Shown here piece by piece: positions 42,501 through 50,593 of a stretch of 55,785 nt of DNA (within the stretch, counting starts at the first letter, position 1; each line of letters opens with the position of its first letter). The stretch is from an uncultured bacterium. GTDB taxonomy: Bacteria > Verrucomicrobiota > Lentisphaeria > Victivallales > UBA1829. The position numbers and the translations under genes were made by a program. The notes below the pieces were generated by a model, which saw nothing but the letters and a program-made list of their open reading frames with translations, was not told the origin of the DNA and ran no database searches. The stretch lies in the NCBI GenBank assembly GCA_902774245.1, contig CACYHQ010000018.1, forward strand, positions 1 through 55,785, read 5' to 3'.

Positions 42501-43667
42501 TTACTTCACGAAATACGTCTTCAGCGGCGGGAAACCGTTGAAGCAGACGGCGCAGTAACTCGCCGTGTACGCTCCGGTCGTGAGCCAGTAGACGCGGTCG
42601 CCCGGCTTGATGCCGCTCGGGAGCGCGTTGCGGAATTTCTCGTACATGATATCCTGGCTGTCGCACGTGGGGCCGGCGATCACGAAGTTGTCGGACGGCT
42701 TACCCTCGGCATCGCTGTAAAGCGGATACTTGATGCTCTCGCCGATGGTCTCGATGAGGCCGTTGAAGAGACCGGTGTCGAGGTAGACCCACTTGTCGAC
42801 GCCGACGTTGGATTTCTTCGAGACGAGCACGACCTCGGTCACGAGCACGCCGGACTCCGCGACGAGCGAACGCCCGGGTTCGAGGATGACCTCGGGAAGT
42901 CCGTTCGGGAAGTCTTCGTTCAGGTAGCGCGTGATCTCCTCGGCATAAACGCGCGGCGTGCTGGTCTTCGAGATGTATTTGACCGGGAATCCGCCGCCCA
43001 TGTTCACGAGATTGAGCTTGACGCCATGTTCCGCGAGGTAGTCGAAGATGTAGCGCACCTTCGAGATCGCGGAGTCCCACGCGCCGATGTCGCGCTGCTG
43101 GGAGCCGACGTGGAACGACACGCCGCACGGGTTCAGGCCGAGTTCCTTCGCGAGCATGATGAGGTCGATCGCGAGGTCCGGATGGCAGCCGAACTTGCGT
43201 GAAAGCGGCCATTCCGCCGTCTCGCCGCCCTCGGTCAGGATGCGGCACGCCACGCGCGAACCCGGCGCGTACTGCGCGAGGTTGCGGATGTCGGATTCGC
43301 TGTCGGTCGTGAAAAGCCGGACGCCCTTGCCGTAGGCGTAGGCGATGTCTTTCGCCTTCTTGATGGTGTTGCCGTAGCTGATGCGGTCGGGCGAGACGCC
43401 GAGCGCGAGGATCTGGTCGAGTTCGTAGATGGACGCGATGTCGAAGCAGGAGCCCATGTCGCGCAGGACGGTCAGGACTTCCGGCGCGGGATTCGCTTTC
43501 ACGGCATAATAAATGTGCGCGAACGGGTAAAGATTGCGGAGCGCCTCGTAGTTGCGGCGGATGATGTTCAGATTGACGACCAGAAATGGGGTCTCCCGGC
43601 GGTCGATTTCCGCTTTCATCAGTGCCCAGTCGTCGTGGCTGTAGTAATCGTACACATCCTTCAGCAT
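42501..43667 (-). CDS. Type III PLP-dependent decarboxylase (ornithine/lysine decarboxylase-like)
   Basis: A 388-residue alanine-racemase-fold decarboxylase. YYAVKANPAPEVL holds the PLP lysine; HVGSQ, MGGGFPV and EPGRSLVAESG bind the cofactor; GPTCDSQD carries the catalytic Cys and Asp supplied across the dimer. These fit the eukaryote-like ODC/LDC group that makes putrescine or cadaverine, rather than meso-diaminopimelate or carboxynorspermidine decarboxylase. Substrate choice between ornithine and lysine is not certain. AAGGA lies upstream with long spacing. The 190-nt leader is described separately. Confidence 0.9.
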   Translation of the reverse strand: MLKDVYDYYSHDDWALMKAEIDRRETPFLVVNLNIIRRNYEALRNLYPFAHIYYAVKANPAPEVLTVLRDMGSCFDIASIYELDQILALGVSPDRISYGNTIKKAKDIAYAYGKGVRLFTTDSESDIRNLAQYAPGSRVACRILTEGGETAEWPLSRKFGCHPDLAIDLIMLAKELGLNPCGVSFHVGSQQRDIGAWDSAISKVRYIFDYLAEHGVKLNLVNMGGGFPVKYISKTSTPRVYAEEITRYLNEDFPNGLPEVILEPGRSLVAESGVLVTEVVLVSKKSNVGVDKWVYLDTGLFNGLIETIGESIKYPLYSDAEGKPSDNFVIAGPTCDSQDIMYEKFRNALPSGIKPGDRVYWLTTGAYTASYCAVCFNGFPPLKTYFVK

Positions 43668-43854
43668 GCTTGCCGTGTCCTTCCAGTTGAATTTGTTGTG
43701 CCGGGCCGCTTATTCGGTTGCGCACGGCGCGGCGTGACAGACAGCCGGGGCCGGTTGGGCGGCTCCGGACGGATTCAGGGTCGGCAGTTGATTACGGAGG
43801 ACATGTCCCGGGAAACGATGCTTGAGTATGGTGCAATCAACCGTATGAGAAAGC
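43668..43854 (-). other. Long structured leader of the decarboxylase gene
   Basis: The transcript from the promoter at 43863-43890 has about 190 nt before ATG 43667. AATCAAC/GTTGATT (43841-43835 with 43793-43787) can pair over a 41-nt loop that includes the near-palindrome GGGACATGTCC. I recognise no known riboswitch. No ORF is obvious in it. Confidence 0.45.
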
Positions 43855-43862
43855 GAGTATAC

Positions 43863-43890
43863 AATGTATCACGTTTCTCGCGTCATTCAA
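43863..43890 (-). promoter_or_regulatory. Promoter of the decarboxylase gene
   Basis: TTGAAT (43890-43885), 16-bp spacer, TACATT (43868-43863) on the minus strand. Confidence 0.7.
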
Positions 43891-43982
43891 ACGCAAAACC
43901 GCGCAAAACGTCAAAAAAATGTAAAAAAATCCGCCGCGCGGAAAAAATATGGAAAAAGACGCGGCACGAAGGCGTTTCCCGC

Positions 43983-44011
43983 TTGAAGAATACCCGTTTA
44001 TGATGTAAATT
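43983..44011 (+). promoter_or_regulatory. Promoter of the acyltransferase gene
   Basis: TTGAAG (43983-43988), 17-bp spacer, TAAATT (44006-44011), 86 bp before ATG 44097. The rest of the interval 43891-43982 shows nothing. Confidence 0.65.
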
Positions 44012-44096
44012 ATTGAAGTAGGTTTGCGTCTTTTCAGAGGGTCGCCCCGGAACGGACGCCGCGAGCTCAAACATTCACCACACACACGGTCCCGAA

Positions 44097-44912
44097 ATGT
44101 CCCATTATCTCTTCGACGGCATGGACAGTTACGATACGCCCGAGTCCAACCGCTGTTCCCTCGCGTTCCACCTCTGGCTTCACAGCCGCTGGTACTTCTA
44201 TCAGAGCAACTTCATGACGTTCATCCAGTGCGGCAACACCGCCTCGCACGGCAAGCTCGACAAGGAAGGCCAGATCATGTACTCCTCCCGCAACATCCGC
44301 CTGATCGAACGTTGCGGCGGCCGCATCCACATCCGCGGCCTCAACCACCTGCGCGACCTCGGCGGCAAGCCCGTCGTGATCGTCGGCAACCACATGAGCC
44401 TGCTGGAGACGGCGGTCCTCCACGCGATCATCCGTGAGCACATCGACTTCTCGTTCGTCGTAAAGAAATCCCTGCTGGACGTGCCATTCTTCCGTCATAT
44501 CCTGCTGTCGTTCCACGCGATCCCGGTCGGACGCACCAACGCCCGCGAAGACCTCAAGACGGTCCTCACCGAGGGTAAAAAGATGCTCGAATCGGGAATC
44601 TCCATGATCGTCTTCCCCCAGTCCACGCGCACGGACACGTTCGATCCGTCGCAGTTCAACACCATCGGTATCAAGCTTGCAAAATCGGCGGGCGTCCCGG
44701 TCCTGCCCATGGCGCTGAAGACCGACTTCCTCTCCACGGGAAAGTATCTGCGCGACCTCGGCCCGCTCCACCCAGAACGTGCCGTCCGGTTCGAGTTCGG
44801 CCCGCCGATGGAAGTCGCCCAGAACAGCCACGAAACGCACCAGAAGACCATCGACTTCATCCAGGGGTGTTTCGACCGCTGGGCCGAAGAGGACAAGGTC
44901 CCGAAAAAATAA
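44097..44912 (+). CDS. PlsC-type 1-acylglycerol-3-phosphate acyltransferase family protein
   Basis: A 271-residue membrane-associated acyltransferase. The catalytic block reads GNHMSLLETA, i.e. HX4E instead of the usual HX4D, and block III reads VFPQSTRTDTFDP instead of FPEGTRS. GIKLAKSAGVPVLPMALKTDF closes the active site. A recalled subgroup from Deltaproteobacteria and relatives shares both changes (NHMSxLET, FPQSTR), so they are probably functional. The role is lysophosphatidate or related lipid acylation. The ribosome site is weak. It ends 33 bp before a terminator. Confidence 0.87.
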   Translation: MSHYLFDGMDSYDTPESNRCSLAFHLWLHSRWYFYQSNFMTFIQCGNTASHGKLDKEGQIMYSSRNIRLIERCGGRIHIRGLNHLRDLGGKPVVIVGNHMSLLETAVLHAIIREHIDFSFVVKKSLLDVPFFRHILLSFHAIPVGRTNAREDLKTVLTEGKKMLESGISMIVFPQSTRTDTFDPSQFNTIGIKLAKSAGVPVLPMALKTDFLSTGKYLRDLGPLHPERAVRFEFGPPMEVAQNSHETHQKTIDFIQGCFDRWAEEDKVPKK

Positions 44913-44940
44913 TCCGTCTTCCTCCTCAAATCAAGACATA

Positions 44941-44986
44941 GAAAAAGCTTCCCGCCGGATTAATCCTCAGCTGGGAAGCTATTTTG
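44941..44986. terminator. Bidirectional terminator between convergent genes
   Basis: AGCTTCCC (44946-44953) pairs with GGGAAGCT (44973-44980). The minus strand continues TTTTTC (strong); the plus strand continues ATTTTG (moderate). Confidence 0.8.
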
Positions 44987-45008
44987 TATACGAGGTTGTA
45001 AATTCAGA

Positions 45009-45641
45009 TCAGTTGCCGGACTCGAACGCCTCGCTGTAAGTCATGTTGCAGATGCCTTCCGGACGGACGGACGACACGCGGGTGAAGTTTTTCCCTTCAG
45101 GCATCACGCGCACATGGAACGAAGCGGGCGCGAGCGTGGTCTCGAAGAGTTTCACTTTCAGCGTCACAGGCAGAAGCTCTTTTTTCGCCGCTGCGATCTC
45201 GTCCTGGCGCACGGGGAAGAGCAGACGGTAGTATTTCAGCGGAGACGACGTCTTGATGATCCATTTTTCGACGTCGGAGGAATACCCGTCCGCGCCCTCC
45301 GCGACCGCGAAGCATGGATAGGTGCCGTTTTTGCTAACGATCTCATAGTCGAACCGGCTGAGGCTGCGCCCGCTGTCGAGCTTCACGATCAGCTCGATCC
45401 ACGCGGGATTCTCGATCGCGGGCTTGTCGAACTCGGATTCGACGTCGAACGACGGTTTCTGTTTGCAGATCTCGGCGGAAAGGATCGTGCCCGCGCGGAA
45501 CGGCACGGCGGTGAGCTTCCCGGACATGATGGTCGACGTCGGGGCGGCCGACGCCTCAGCGCCGGAAGTCTGCGCGTCGACGATGAACGGCGCGGATGCC
45601 GCAAGGACGGCGGCGAATAAAATGGAACGGAAACGAAGCAT
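45009..45641 (-). CDS. Exported hypothetical protein
   Basis: A 210-residue protein with a clear signal peptide (MLRFRSILFAAVLAASAPFI, cleaved near VDA-Q). The mature part appears beta-rich, with a discoidin/F5-8-type look (IENPAWIELIVKLDSGRSLSRFDYEI, KWIIKTSSPLKYYRLLF) that would suit carbohydrate or ligand binding (weak inference). The start at 45641 has CAGGAG with long spacing; the in-frame start at 45692 is less likely. A near-consensus promoter lies at 45726-45753. Confidence 0.72.
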   Translation of the reverse strand: MLRFRSILFAAVLAASAPFIVDAQTSGAEASAAPTSTIMSGKLTAVPFRAGTILSAEICKQKPSFDVESEFDKPAIENPAWIELIVKLDSGRSLSRFDYEIVSKNGTYPCFAVAEGADGYSSDVEKWIIKTSSPLKYYRLLFPVRQDEIAAAKKELLPVTLKVKLFETTLAPASFHVRVMPEGKNFTRVSSVRPEGICNMTYSEAFESGN

Positions 45642-45725
45642 GACTTCAAAAACTCCTGTTTCGGTGTCGTGTAAACGGGAGGCCGACGTCATCCGGGCGG
45701 TCCCCGGACAAGCGGCTTACTTATT

Positions 45726-45753
45726 ATTATATCCCGTTTCGACGCAAAATCAA
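45726..45753 (-). promoter_or_regulatory. Promoter of the exported protein gene
   Basis: TTGATT (45753-45748), 16-bp spacer, perfect TATAAT (45731-45726) on the minus strand. Confidence 0.75.
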
Positions 45754-45855
45754 GTTTCCGTCACGTTTTTTTTATGGAAAAAATGAAATCTCAACTGGAA
45801 TATTTGCCGAATACGCGCTATTGTAAAAAGGCCGGTCTTCGCGCGCGCATTTCGC

Positions 45856-45897
45856 CCGCGCACGGACACGTACATCCCGTGCGCCCCCGATTTCCGG
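45856..45897 (+). other. Two hairpins in the pyrR leader
   Basis: GCGCACGG/CCGTGCGC (45856-45863 with 45875-45882) is followed directly by CCCCG/CGGGG (45883-45887 with 45893-45897). They lie 38 bp before ATG 45935. No U-run follows the second hairpin, so a classical PyrR attenuator is not evident; the first hairpin could be the protein's RNA target. Confidence 0.5.
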
Positions 45898-45934
45898 GGT
45901 TGCGGCCACCAGCATCGAACAGGAAACCACACGC

Positions 45935-46492
45935 ATGAACGACTACGAATCTGAACACGAAACCATGTTCGAAGGCGACTGTATCTCGGAGGCCATCGAG
46001 ACGATCTCGGAGGCCATCTGCGAGCACATCGCGAACGATCCGCCGGAGTCGGTCGCACTGATCGGCATCCAGGCGGGCGGCGTCCCCCTCGCAAAGCGCA
46101 TCGCACGCAGCATCCGCGAGCGCACGGGACGCGAAGTCGAGGTCGGTACGCTCGACATCTCCATGTACCGCGACGACATCGGCAAACGGAAGACGCTCCC
46201 CATGATCCGGGAGACCGAGATTCCGTTCGACATCAACGACAAGATCATCATCCTCGCCGACGACGTCCTCCAGAGCGGACGAAGCGTCCGCGCCGCGCTC
46301 GACGCCCTCACCGACTTCGGACGCCCCGGGCAGATCCGCCTCGCCGCCCTCATCGACCGGGGCGGCCGCGAGTTCCCCATCCACGCCGACTACGTCGGGA
46401 TGAAAGTCTCGGTCGGCCCCGAATGGCGCGTCTGCATGGACTGGGTGGAATGCAACGGTACCGACAGCGTATTCAAGGTCAAAAAACAATAA
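45935..46492 (+). CDS. pyrR: PyrR: pyr operon regulator / uracil phosphoribosyltransferase
   Basis: A 185-residue PRTase-fold protein with VALIGIQAGGVPLAKRI, LDISMYRDDI and the PRPP loop IIILADDVLQSGRSVRAAL followed by ALIDRGGREFPIHADYVG, as in PyrR. PyrR binds UMP and pyr mRNA to attenuate the operon and has UPRTase activity. It heads pyrB and pyrC, the classical context. AGGAA lies upstream with about 10-nt spacing. The loop Y/T of the usual DDVLYTGRT is QSGRS here, a small deviation in the PRPP loop. Confidence 0.93.
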   Translation: MNDYESEHETMFEGDCISEAIETISEAICEHIANDPPESVALIGIQAGGVPLAKRIARSIRERTGREVEVGTLDISMYRDDIGKRKTLPMIRETEIPFDINDKIIILADDVLQSGRSVRAALDALTDFGRPGQIRLAALIDRGGREFPIHADYVGMKVSVGPEWRVCMDWVECNGTDSVFKVKKQ

Positions 46493-46503
46493 GGACCCCC
46501 GAT

Positions 46504-47433
46504 ATGGATTTTCAATGGACGAAAAAGGATCTGCTGTCTCTCTATGACCTCTCGCGGGACGAGATACTCCACATCCTGAACACTGCCGAAGAGTTCAAAA
46601 AGGTCTCCCAGCGGAACGTCAAGAAAGTGCCCGCGCTCCGCGGCCGCACCGTCGTGAACCTCTTCGTCGAGCCTAGCACGCGCACCCGCGTTTCCTTCGA
46701 ACTCGCCGAACAGCGCCTCAGCGCCGACATCATCAACATGAACGCCGACGTGAGCAGTTTCCGCAAGGGCGAGACCCTGCTTGACACGCTCAAAAACATC
46801 CAGGCGCTCCAGGCCGACATCGTGGTCATCCGCCACCAGGCCACCGGCGCGCCGAACTTCCTCGCCCGCGAACTCAACATGGGCGTGGTGAACGCGGGCG
46901 ACGGCGCGCACAGCCACCCGACGCAGGCCCTGCTCGACATCTTCACCATGCGCGAAAAGAAGGGCCGCATCGAGGGACTGAACGTGGTCATCGTCGGCGA
47001 CATCCTCCACAGCCGCGTCGCGCGCAGTAATGCCTGGGGCCTCATCAAGCTCGGTGCGAACGTCACTTTCGCCGGTCCCGCCACGCTTGTCCCGCGCGAA
47101 TTCGAGCAGATCGGCGTCCGCGTCTGCCATAACCTCAAGGACGCCCTCGCCGAAGCCGACGTCATCAACCTGCTCCGCATCCAGCTCGAACGCCAGCAGC
47201 GCGGCTACTTCCCCAGCCTCGGCGAATACTCCCGTTTCTTCGGCATCCACCCGGAAACGCTCCGTTACATCAAGAAGGACGCGCTCATCATGCACCCCGG
47301 CCCCATCAACCGCGGCGTCGAGATCGACTCCGCAGTCGCCGACGGTCCGCAGTCCGTCATCCTCGAACAAGTCACCAACGGCCTCGCCGTCCGCATGGCC
47401 GTACTCTTCCTCGTCGCGGGGGCCCTCAAATGA
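46504..47433 (+). CDS. pyrB: Aspartate carbamoyltransferase catalytic subunit
   Basis: A 309-residue enzyme for the first committed pyrimidine step (carbamoyl phosphate + aspartate). Carbamoyl-phosphate motif FVEPSTRTRVSFE (about 55-67), RHQATGAPNFLA, GDGAHSHPTQALLDIFT, VGDILHSRVARSN and HPGPINRGVEI are in order. The start at 46504 (MDFQWTKKD) has AAGGA 8-9 nt upstream; 11 bp after pyrR. No pyrI regulatory subunit is encoded nearby, consistent with the Bacillus-type or dihydroorotase-associated form. Overlaps pyrC by 4 bp. Confidence 0.96.
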   Translation: MDFQWTKKDLLSLYDLSRDEILHILNTAEEFKKVSQRNVKKVPALRGRTVVNLFVEPSTRTRVSFELAEQRLSADIINMNADVSSFRKGETLLDTLKNIQALQADIVVIRHQATGAPNFLARELNMGVVNAGDGAHSHPTQALLDIFTMREKKGRIEGLNVVIVGDILHSRVARSNAWGLIKLGANVTFAGPATLVPREFEQIGVRVCHNLKDALAEADVINLLRIQLERQQRGYFPSLGEYSRFFGIHPETLRYIKKDALIMHPGPINRGVEIDSAVADGPQSVILEQVTNGLAVRMAVLFLVAGALK

Positions 47434-48755
47434 ACAAGAAAAATTCCTGGATTCTCAAGAACGGGCGCATCATCGACCCGGCCAACCATATCGACCGCAC
47501 CGGCGATCTCTGGATCAGGGACGGACGCATCGTCGAACCCGGCTCCTTCGATCCCTCGCTCGATGAAACCGAAACGATCAACCTGAAGGGGCTCGTGGTC
47601 GCGCCCGGCCTGATCGACATGCACGTGCATCTGCGCCAGCCCGGCAACACCGACGCGGAGACCATCCGCACCGGCACCATGGCCGCCGCAGCGGGCGGGT
47701 TCACCTCGATCGTCGCCATGCCGAACACCTCCCCGTGCGCCGACAACGCAGCCACCATCCAGTACATCAAGGAATTCGCCGCCCGCGAAGGCGTGGTGAA
47801 GGTCCTCCCATCCGGCTCCCTCAGCGTCGGCCGCAAGGGCGAGGAGATGTCCCCGGTCGGCAGCCTCAAGGCCGCCGGAGTCGTCGCGCTCACCGACGAC
47901 GGCACCTGCATCCAGAGCAACGAGCTGATGCGCCACGTGGTCGAGTACGCCGGAAACTTCGGACTCCCCGTCCTCGAACACTGCGAAGACAAGTTCCTCG
48001 CAGGCGACGGCGTGATGCACGAGGGCTACTGGTCCGTCCTGCTCGGCATGAAGGCGATCCCGTCCGCCGCCGAGGAAGTCATCGTGGCGCGCGACATCAT
48101 CCTCTCCCGCCTCGCAAACTGGAAGATCCATATCCAGCACGTCAGCTCGCGCAATTCCGTCCGCATGATCCGCTCCGCGCAGGCCGACGGCATCCGCATC
48201 TCCGCCGAAGCCACGCCGCACCACATCGCGCTGACCGACGTCGAGATCAAGAAGTTCGACACGAACTACAAGATGAATCCGCCTCTGTGCGCAGAAGAGG
48301 ACCGCATGGCGCTCATCGAAGGGCTCCAGGACGGCACGATCGCCGTGATCGCCACCGACCATGCGCCTCACACGCAGACCGCCAAGCTCGTCGAATTCGA
48401 CAACGCTCCGTTCGGCATCATCGGCCTCGAGACGGCGGTCCCCGTGACGCTGACCGAGCTCTACCACAAGAACTATCTCTCCCTATCGCAGGTCATCTCC
48501 AAGTTCACAGTCGGACCCGCCACCATCCTCGGCATCAACGCCGGGACGCTCTCCATCGGCGCGCCCGCGGACGTCACGGTCATCGATCCGGACAGCGAGT
48601 ACATCATCGATGCGAATGATTTCTACTCGAAGTCCCGCAACACCCCGTTCAACGGCTATGCCGCGAAGGGCCGCACTATGGCCACCTTCGTCGACGGCGA
48701 ATGCGTCTTCTCGCTCTTGAAGGACTCCGAATCCGACGACGAGGACGCCCGATGA
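47430..48755 (+). CDS. pyrC: Dihydroorotase
   Basis: A 441-residue amidohydrolase of the type I (PyrC of Bacillus) group: metal motif DMHVHLRQPG, the loop EDKFLAGDGVMHEGYW, HIQHVSS, AEATPHHIALTD, MNPPLC and ATDHAPH with the catalytic Asp. It closes carbamoyl-aspartate to dihydroorotate. The ATG overlaps the pyrB stop (ATGA) and the next gene overlaps its stop in the same way, so all three are translationally coupled. Confidence 0.96.
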   Translation: MNKKNSWILKNGRIIDPANHIDRTGDLWIRDGRIVEPGSFDPSLDETETINLKGLVVAPGLIDMHVHLRQPGNTDAETIRTGTMAAAAGGFTSIVAMPNTSPCADNAATIQYIKEFAAREGVVKVLPSGSLSVGRKGEEMSPVGSLKAAGVVALTDDGTCIQSNELMRHVVEYAGNFGLPVLEHCEDKFLAGDGVMHEGYWSVLLGMKAIPSAAEEVIVARDIILSRLANWKIHIQHVSSRNSVRMIRSAQADGIRISAEATPHHIALTDVEIKKFDTNYKMNPPLCAEEDRMALIEGLQDGTIAVIATDHAPHTQTAKLVEFDNAPFGIIGLETAVPVTLTELYHKNYLSLSQVISKFTVGPATILGINAGTLSIGAPADVTVIDPDSEYIIDANDFYSKSRNTPFNGYAAKGRTMATFVDGECVFSLLKDSESDDEDAR

Positions 48756-49219
48756 ATTTCGACATGCAAGGTTTCGCGGCGATCCTGGCGCAGCGTCTCC
48801 CGATCCGTTCGGATTCCCCCGAGGGGACCGAAGCCGCAGCCGCCGCGATCGCGCGGCAGCTTCCGCCCGGCACGGTCATCGCCCTGCACGGCACGCTCGG
48901 CGCGGGCAAGACGGTCTTCGCGCGCGGGTTCGCACGCGCCCTCGGAATCGTCGAACCCGTGAGCAGTCCCACGTTCACGCTCGTGCAGGAATACCCCTTC
49001 CCCGGCGGCGTGCTGTACCACCTCGACCTCTACCGCATCGACAACTCGACCAACGCGCTGGCGTTCGGCGTGGACGAATACCTCTACGATCCGCGCGCCT
49101 ACACGCTCGTCGAGTGGCCGGAGCGCATCATGGACATCCTGCCGCCGCACACGCTCCATCTGCTGCTCCGTCCGCTGCAGGGCCAGGACCAGCGCGAACT
49201 CTCGCTCGCTGGGATCTGA
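48752..49219 (+). CDS. tsaE: tRNA threonylcarbamoyladenosine biosynthesis ATPase TsaE
   Basis: A 155-residue P-loop ATPase: GTLGAGKTVFARGFARAL (Walker A), SSPTFTLVQEY, LYHLDLYRI and VEWPERI are the family motifs. TsaE works with TsaB, TsaC and TsaD in t6A37 synthesis. Its placement at the end of a pyrimidine cluster looks like coupled growth genes rather than a shared pathway. ATG 48752 overlaps the pyrC stop. Confidence 0.95.
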   Translation: MNFDMQGFAAILAQRLPIRSDSPEGTEAAAAAIARQLPPGTVIALHGTLGAGKTVFARGFARALGIVEPVSSPTFTLVQEYPFPGGVLYHLDLYRIDNSTNALAFGVDEYLYDPRAYTLVEWPERIMDILPPHTLHLLLRPLQGQDQRELSLAGI

Positions 49220-49293
49220 ACACGACATCTTCCGTTATCACATCCTTTTTTTCACCAGCCACAGTTTTTTGAGCCACAGGAAATCCTCAGATC

Positions 49294-50589
49294 ATGAAAA
49301 GCATCGTCATCGAAGGTCCGGCGCGCGTCTCCGGCGTCATCACGCCCGGCGGCAACAAGAACGCCGCGCTCCCCATCATCGCCGCAGCCATCCTCACGCG
49401 CGATGAAGTCGTCATCCACAACATGCCCGTGATCCTCGACGTCGAGGTCATGCTCGACCTCGCGCGCGACCTCGGCGCATCCGTCACGCGCGAAGGCTCC
49501 ACGGTCATCATCCGCGCACGCGACATCGACTCCGCCTCCCTGCCCCCGAAGAAATGCGCCGCGCTACGCGCCTCCTTCATCTTCGGCGGCGCAGTCGCGG
49601 CCCGCTGCGGCGAATCATTCATCGGTCTGCCGGGCGGCGACTTCATCGGACGCCGCCGCCTGGATTCGCATTTCTACGGTTTGGAAAAACTCGGCATCGG
49701 CAAGACGTTCGACCAGGACACCGCTGTCGTGCATTTCCAGGTCGGCAGGAACGGTCTTTCCGGTGCTGACATCTTTCTTGACGAGGCCAGCGTGACCGCC
49801 ACCGAGCACATCCTGATCGCCGCCGTCCTCGCGAAGGGCAAGACGGTCATCCGCAACGCCGCCGCGGAACCCCATGTGCAGCAGCTCGCCGAGTTCCTGA
49901 ACCTCATGGGCGCGAAGATCACCGGCCTTGACTCCAACACGCTTTTCATCGAAGGCGTCTCCGAACTGCACGGCGCGGAATTCACGCTCGATTCCGACCA
50001 TATCGAAGCAGCCAGCTTCCTCGCGATGGCGGCGGCCACAGGCGGCGGACTCGAAATCACCGGCAAACTCCCGCCCTCGCACTACTGGATGGCGAAACGC
50101 GTCTACGAGAAGTTCAACATCAAGTTCCGGTTCTACCGCGACCACATCATCCTGAAGCCTGACCAGAACCTCCGCGTGCAGAACGACTTCGGCAGCGCCA
50201 TCCCGACCATCTCCGACGGCCCCTGGCCGCAGTTCCCCAGCGACATGATGAGCTGCATGATCGTCGCCGCCACCCAGGCGCGCGGCACCTGCCTTTTCTT
50301 CGAGAAGATGTTCGAGAGCCGCATCTATTTCGTCGACCGCCTGATCTCCATGGGCGCGAACGCCATCGTCTGCGATCCGCACCGCGTGGTGATCTCCGGC
50401 CCCTCCCAGCTTCACGGCGGCGAGATGTCCAGCCCCGACATCCGCGCCGGCATGGCGATGATCGTGGCGGCCACCATCGCACACGGCCGCTCCGTGATCC
50501 ACAACGCCGACATGATCTTCCGCGGATACGAAAACCTCCTCGACAAACTCCACGCGCTCTCCGTGAACGCAAAACTTGAGGAAACCTGA
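49294..50589 (+). CDS. murA: UDP-N-acetylglucosamine 1-carboxyvinyltransferase (MurA), Asp-type active site
   Basis: A 431-residue EPSP-synthase-fold enzyme that starts peptidoglycan synthesis by adding enolpyruvate from PEP to UDP-GlcNAc. GGNKNAALP (catalytic K22), LRASFIFGGAVAARCGESFI, and a swap of the usual PGGCAIGxRPVDLH for PGGDFIGRRRLDSH (residues 114-126) are visible. D116 thus replaces the fosfomycin-reactive Cys. Asp at this site is known in mycobacteria and Chlamydia and gives intrinsic fosfomycin resistance. An AGGAAA lies upstream with long spacing. Followed after 4 bp by the methyltransferase gene. Confidence 0.93.
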   Translation: MKSIVIEGPARVSGVITPGGNKNAALPIIAAAILTRDEVVIHNMPVILDVEVMLDLARDLGASVTREGSTVIIRARDIDSASLPPKKCAALRASFIFGGAVAARCGESFIGLPGGDFIGRRRLDSHFYGLEKLGIGKTFDQDTAVVHFQVGRNGLSGADIFLDEASVTATEHILIAAVLAKGKTVIRNAAAEPHVQQLAEFLNLMGAKITGLDSNTLFIEGVSELHGAEFTLDSDHIEAASFLAMAAATGGGLEITGKLPPSHYWMAKRVYEKFNIKFRFYRDHIILKPDQNLRVQNDFGSAIPTISDGPWPQFPSDMMSCMIVAATQARGTCLFFEKMFESRIYFVDRLISMGANAIVCDPHRVVISGPSQLHGGEMSSPDIRAGMAMIVAATIAHGRSVIHNADMIFRGYENLLDKLHALSVNAKLEET

Positions 50590-50593
50590 TCCC

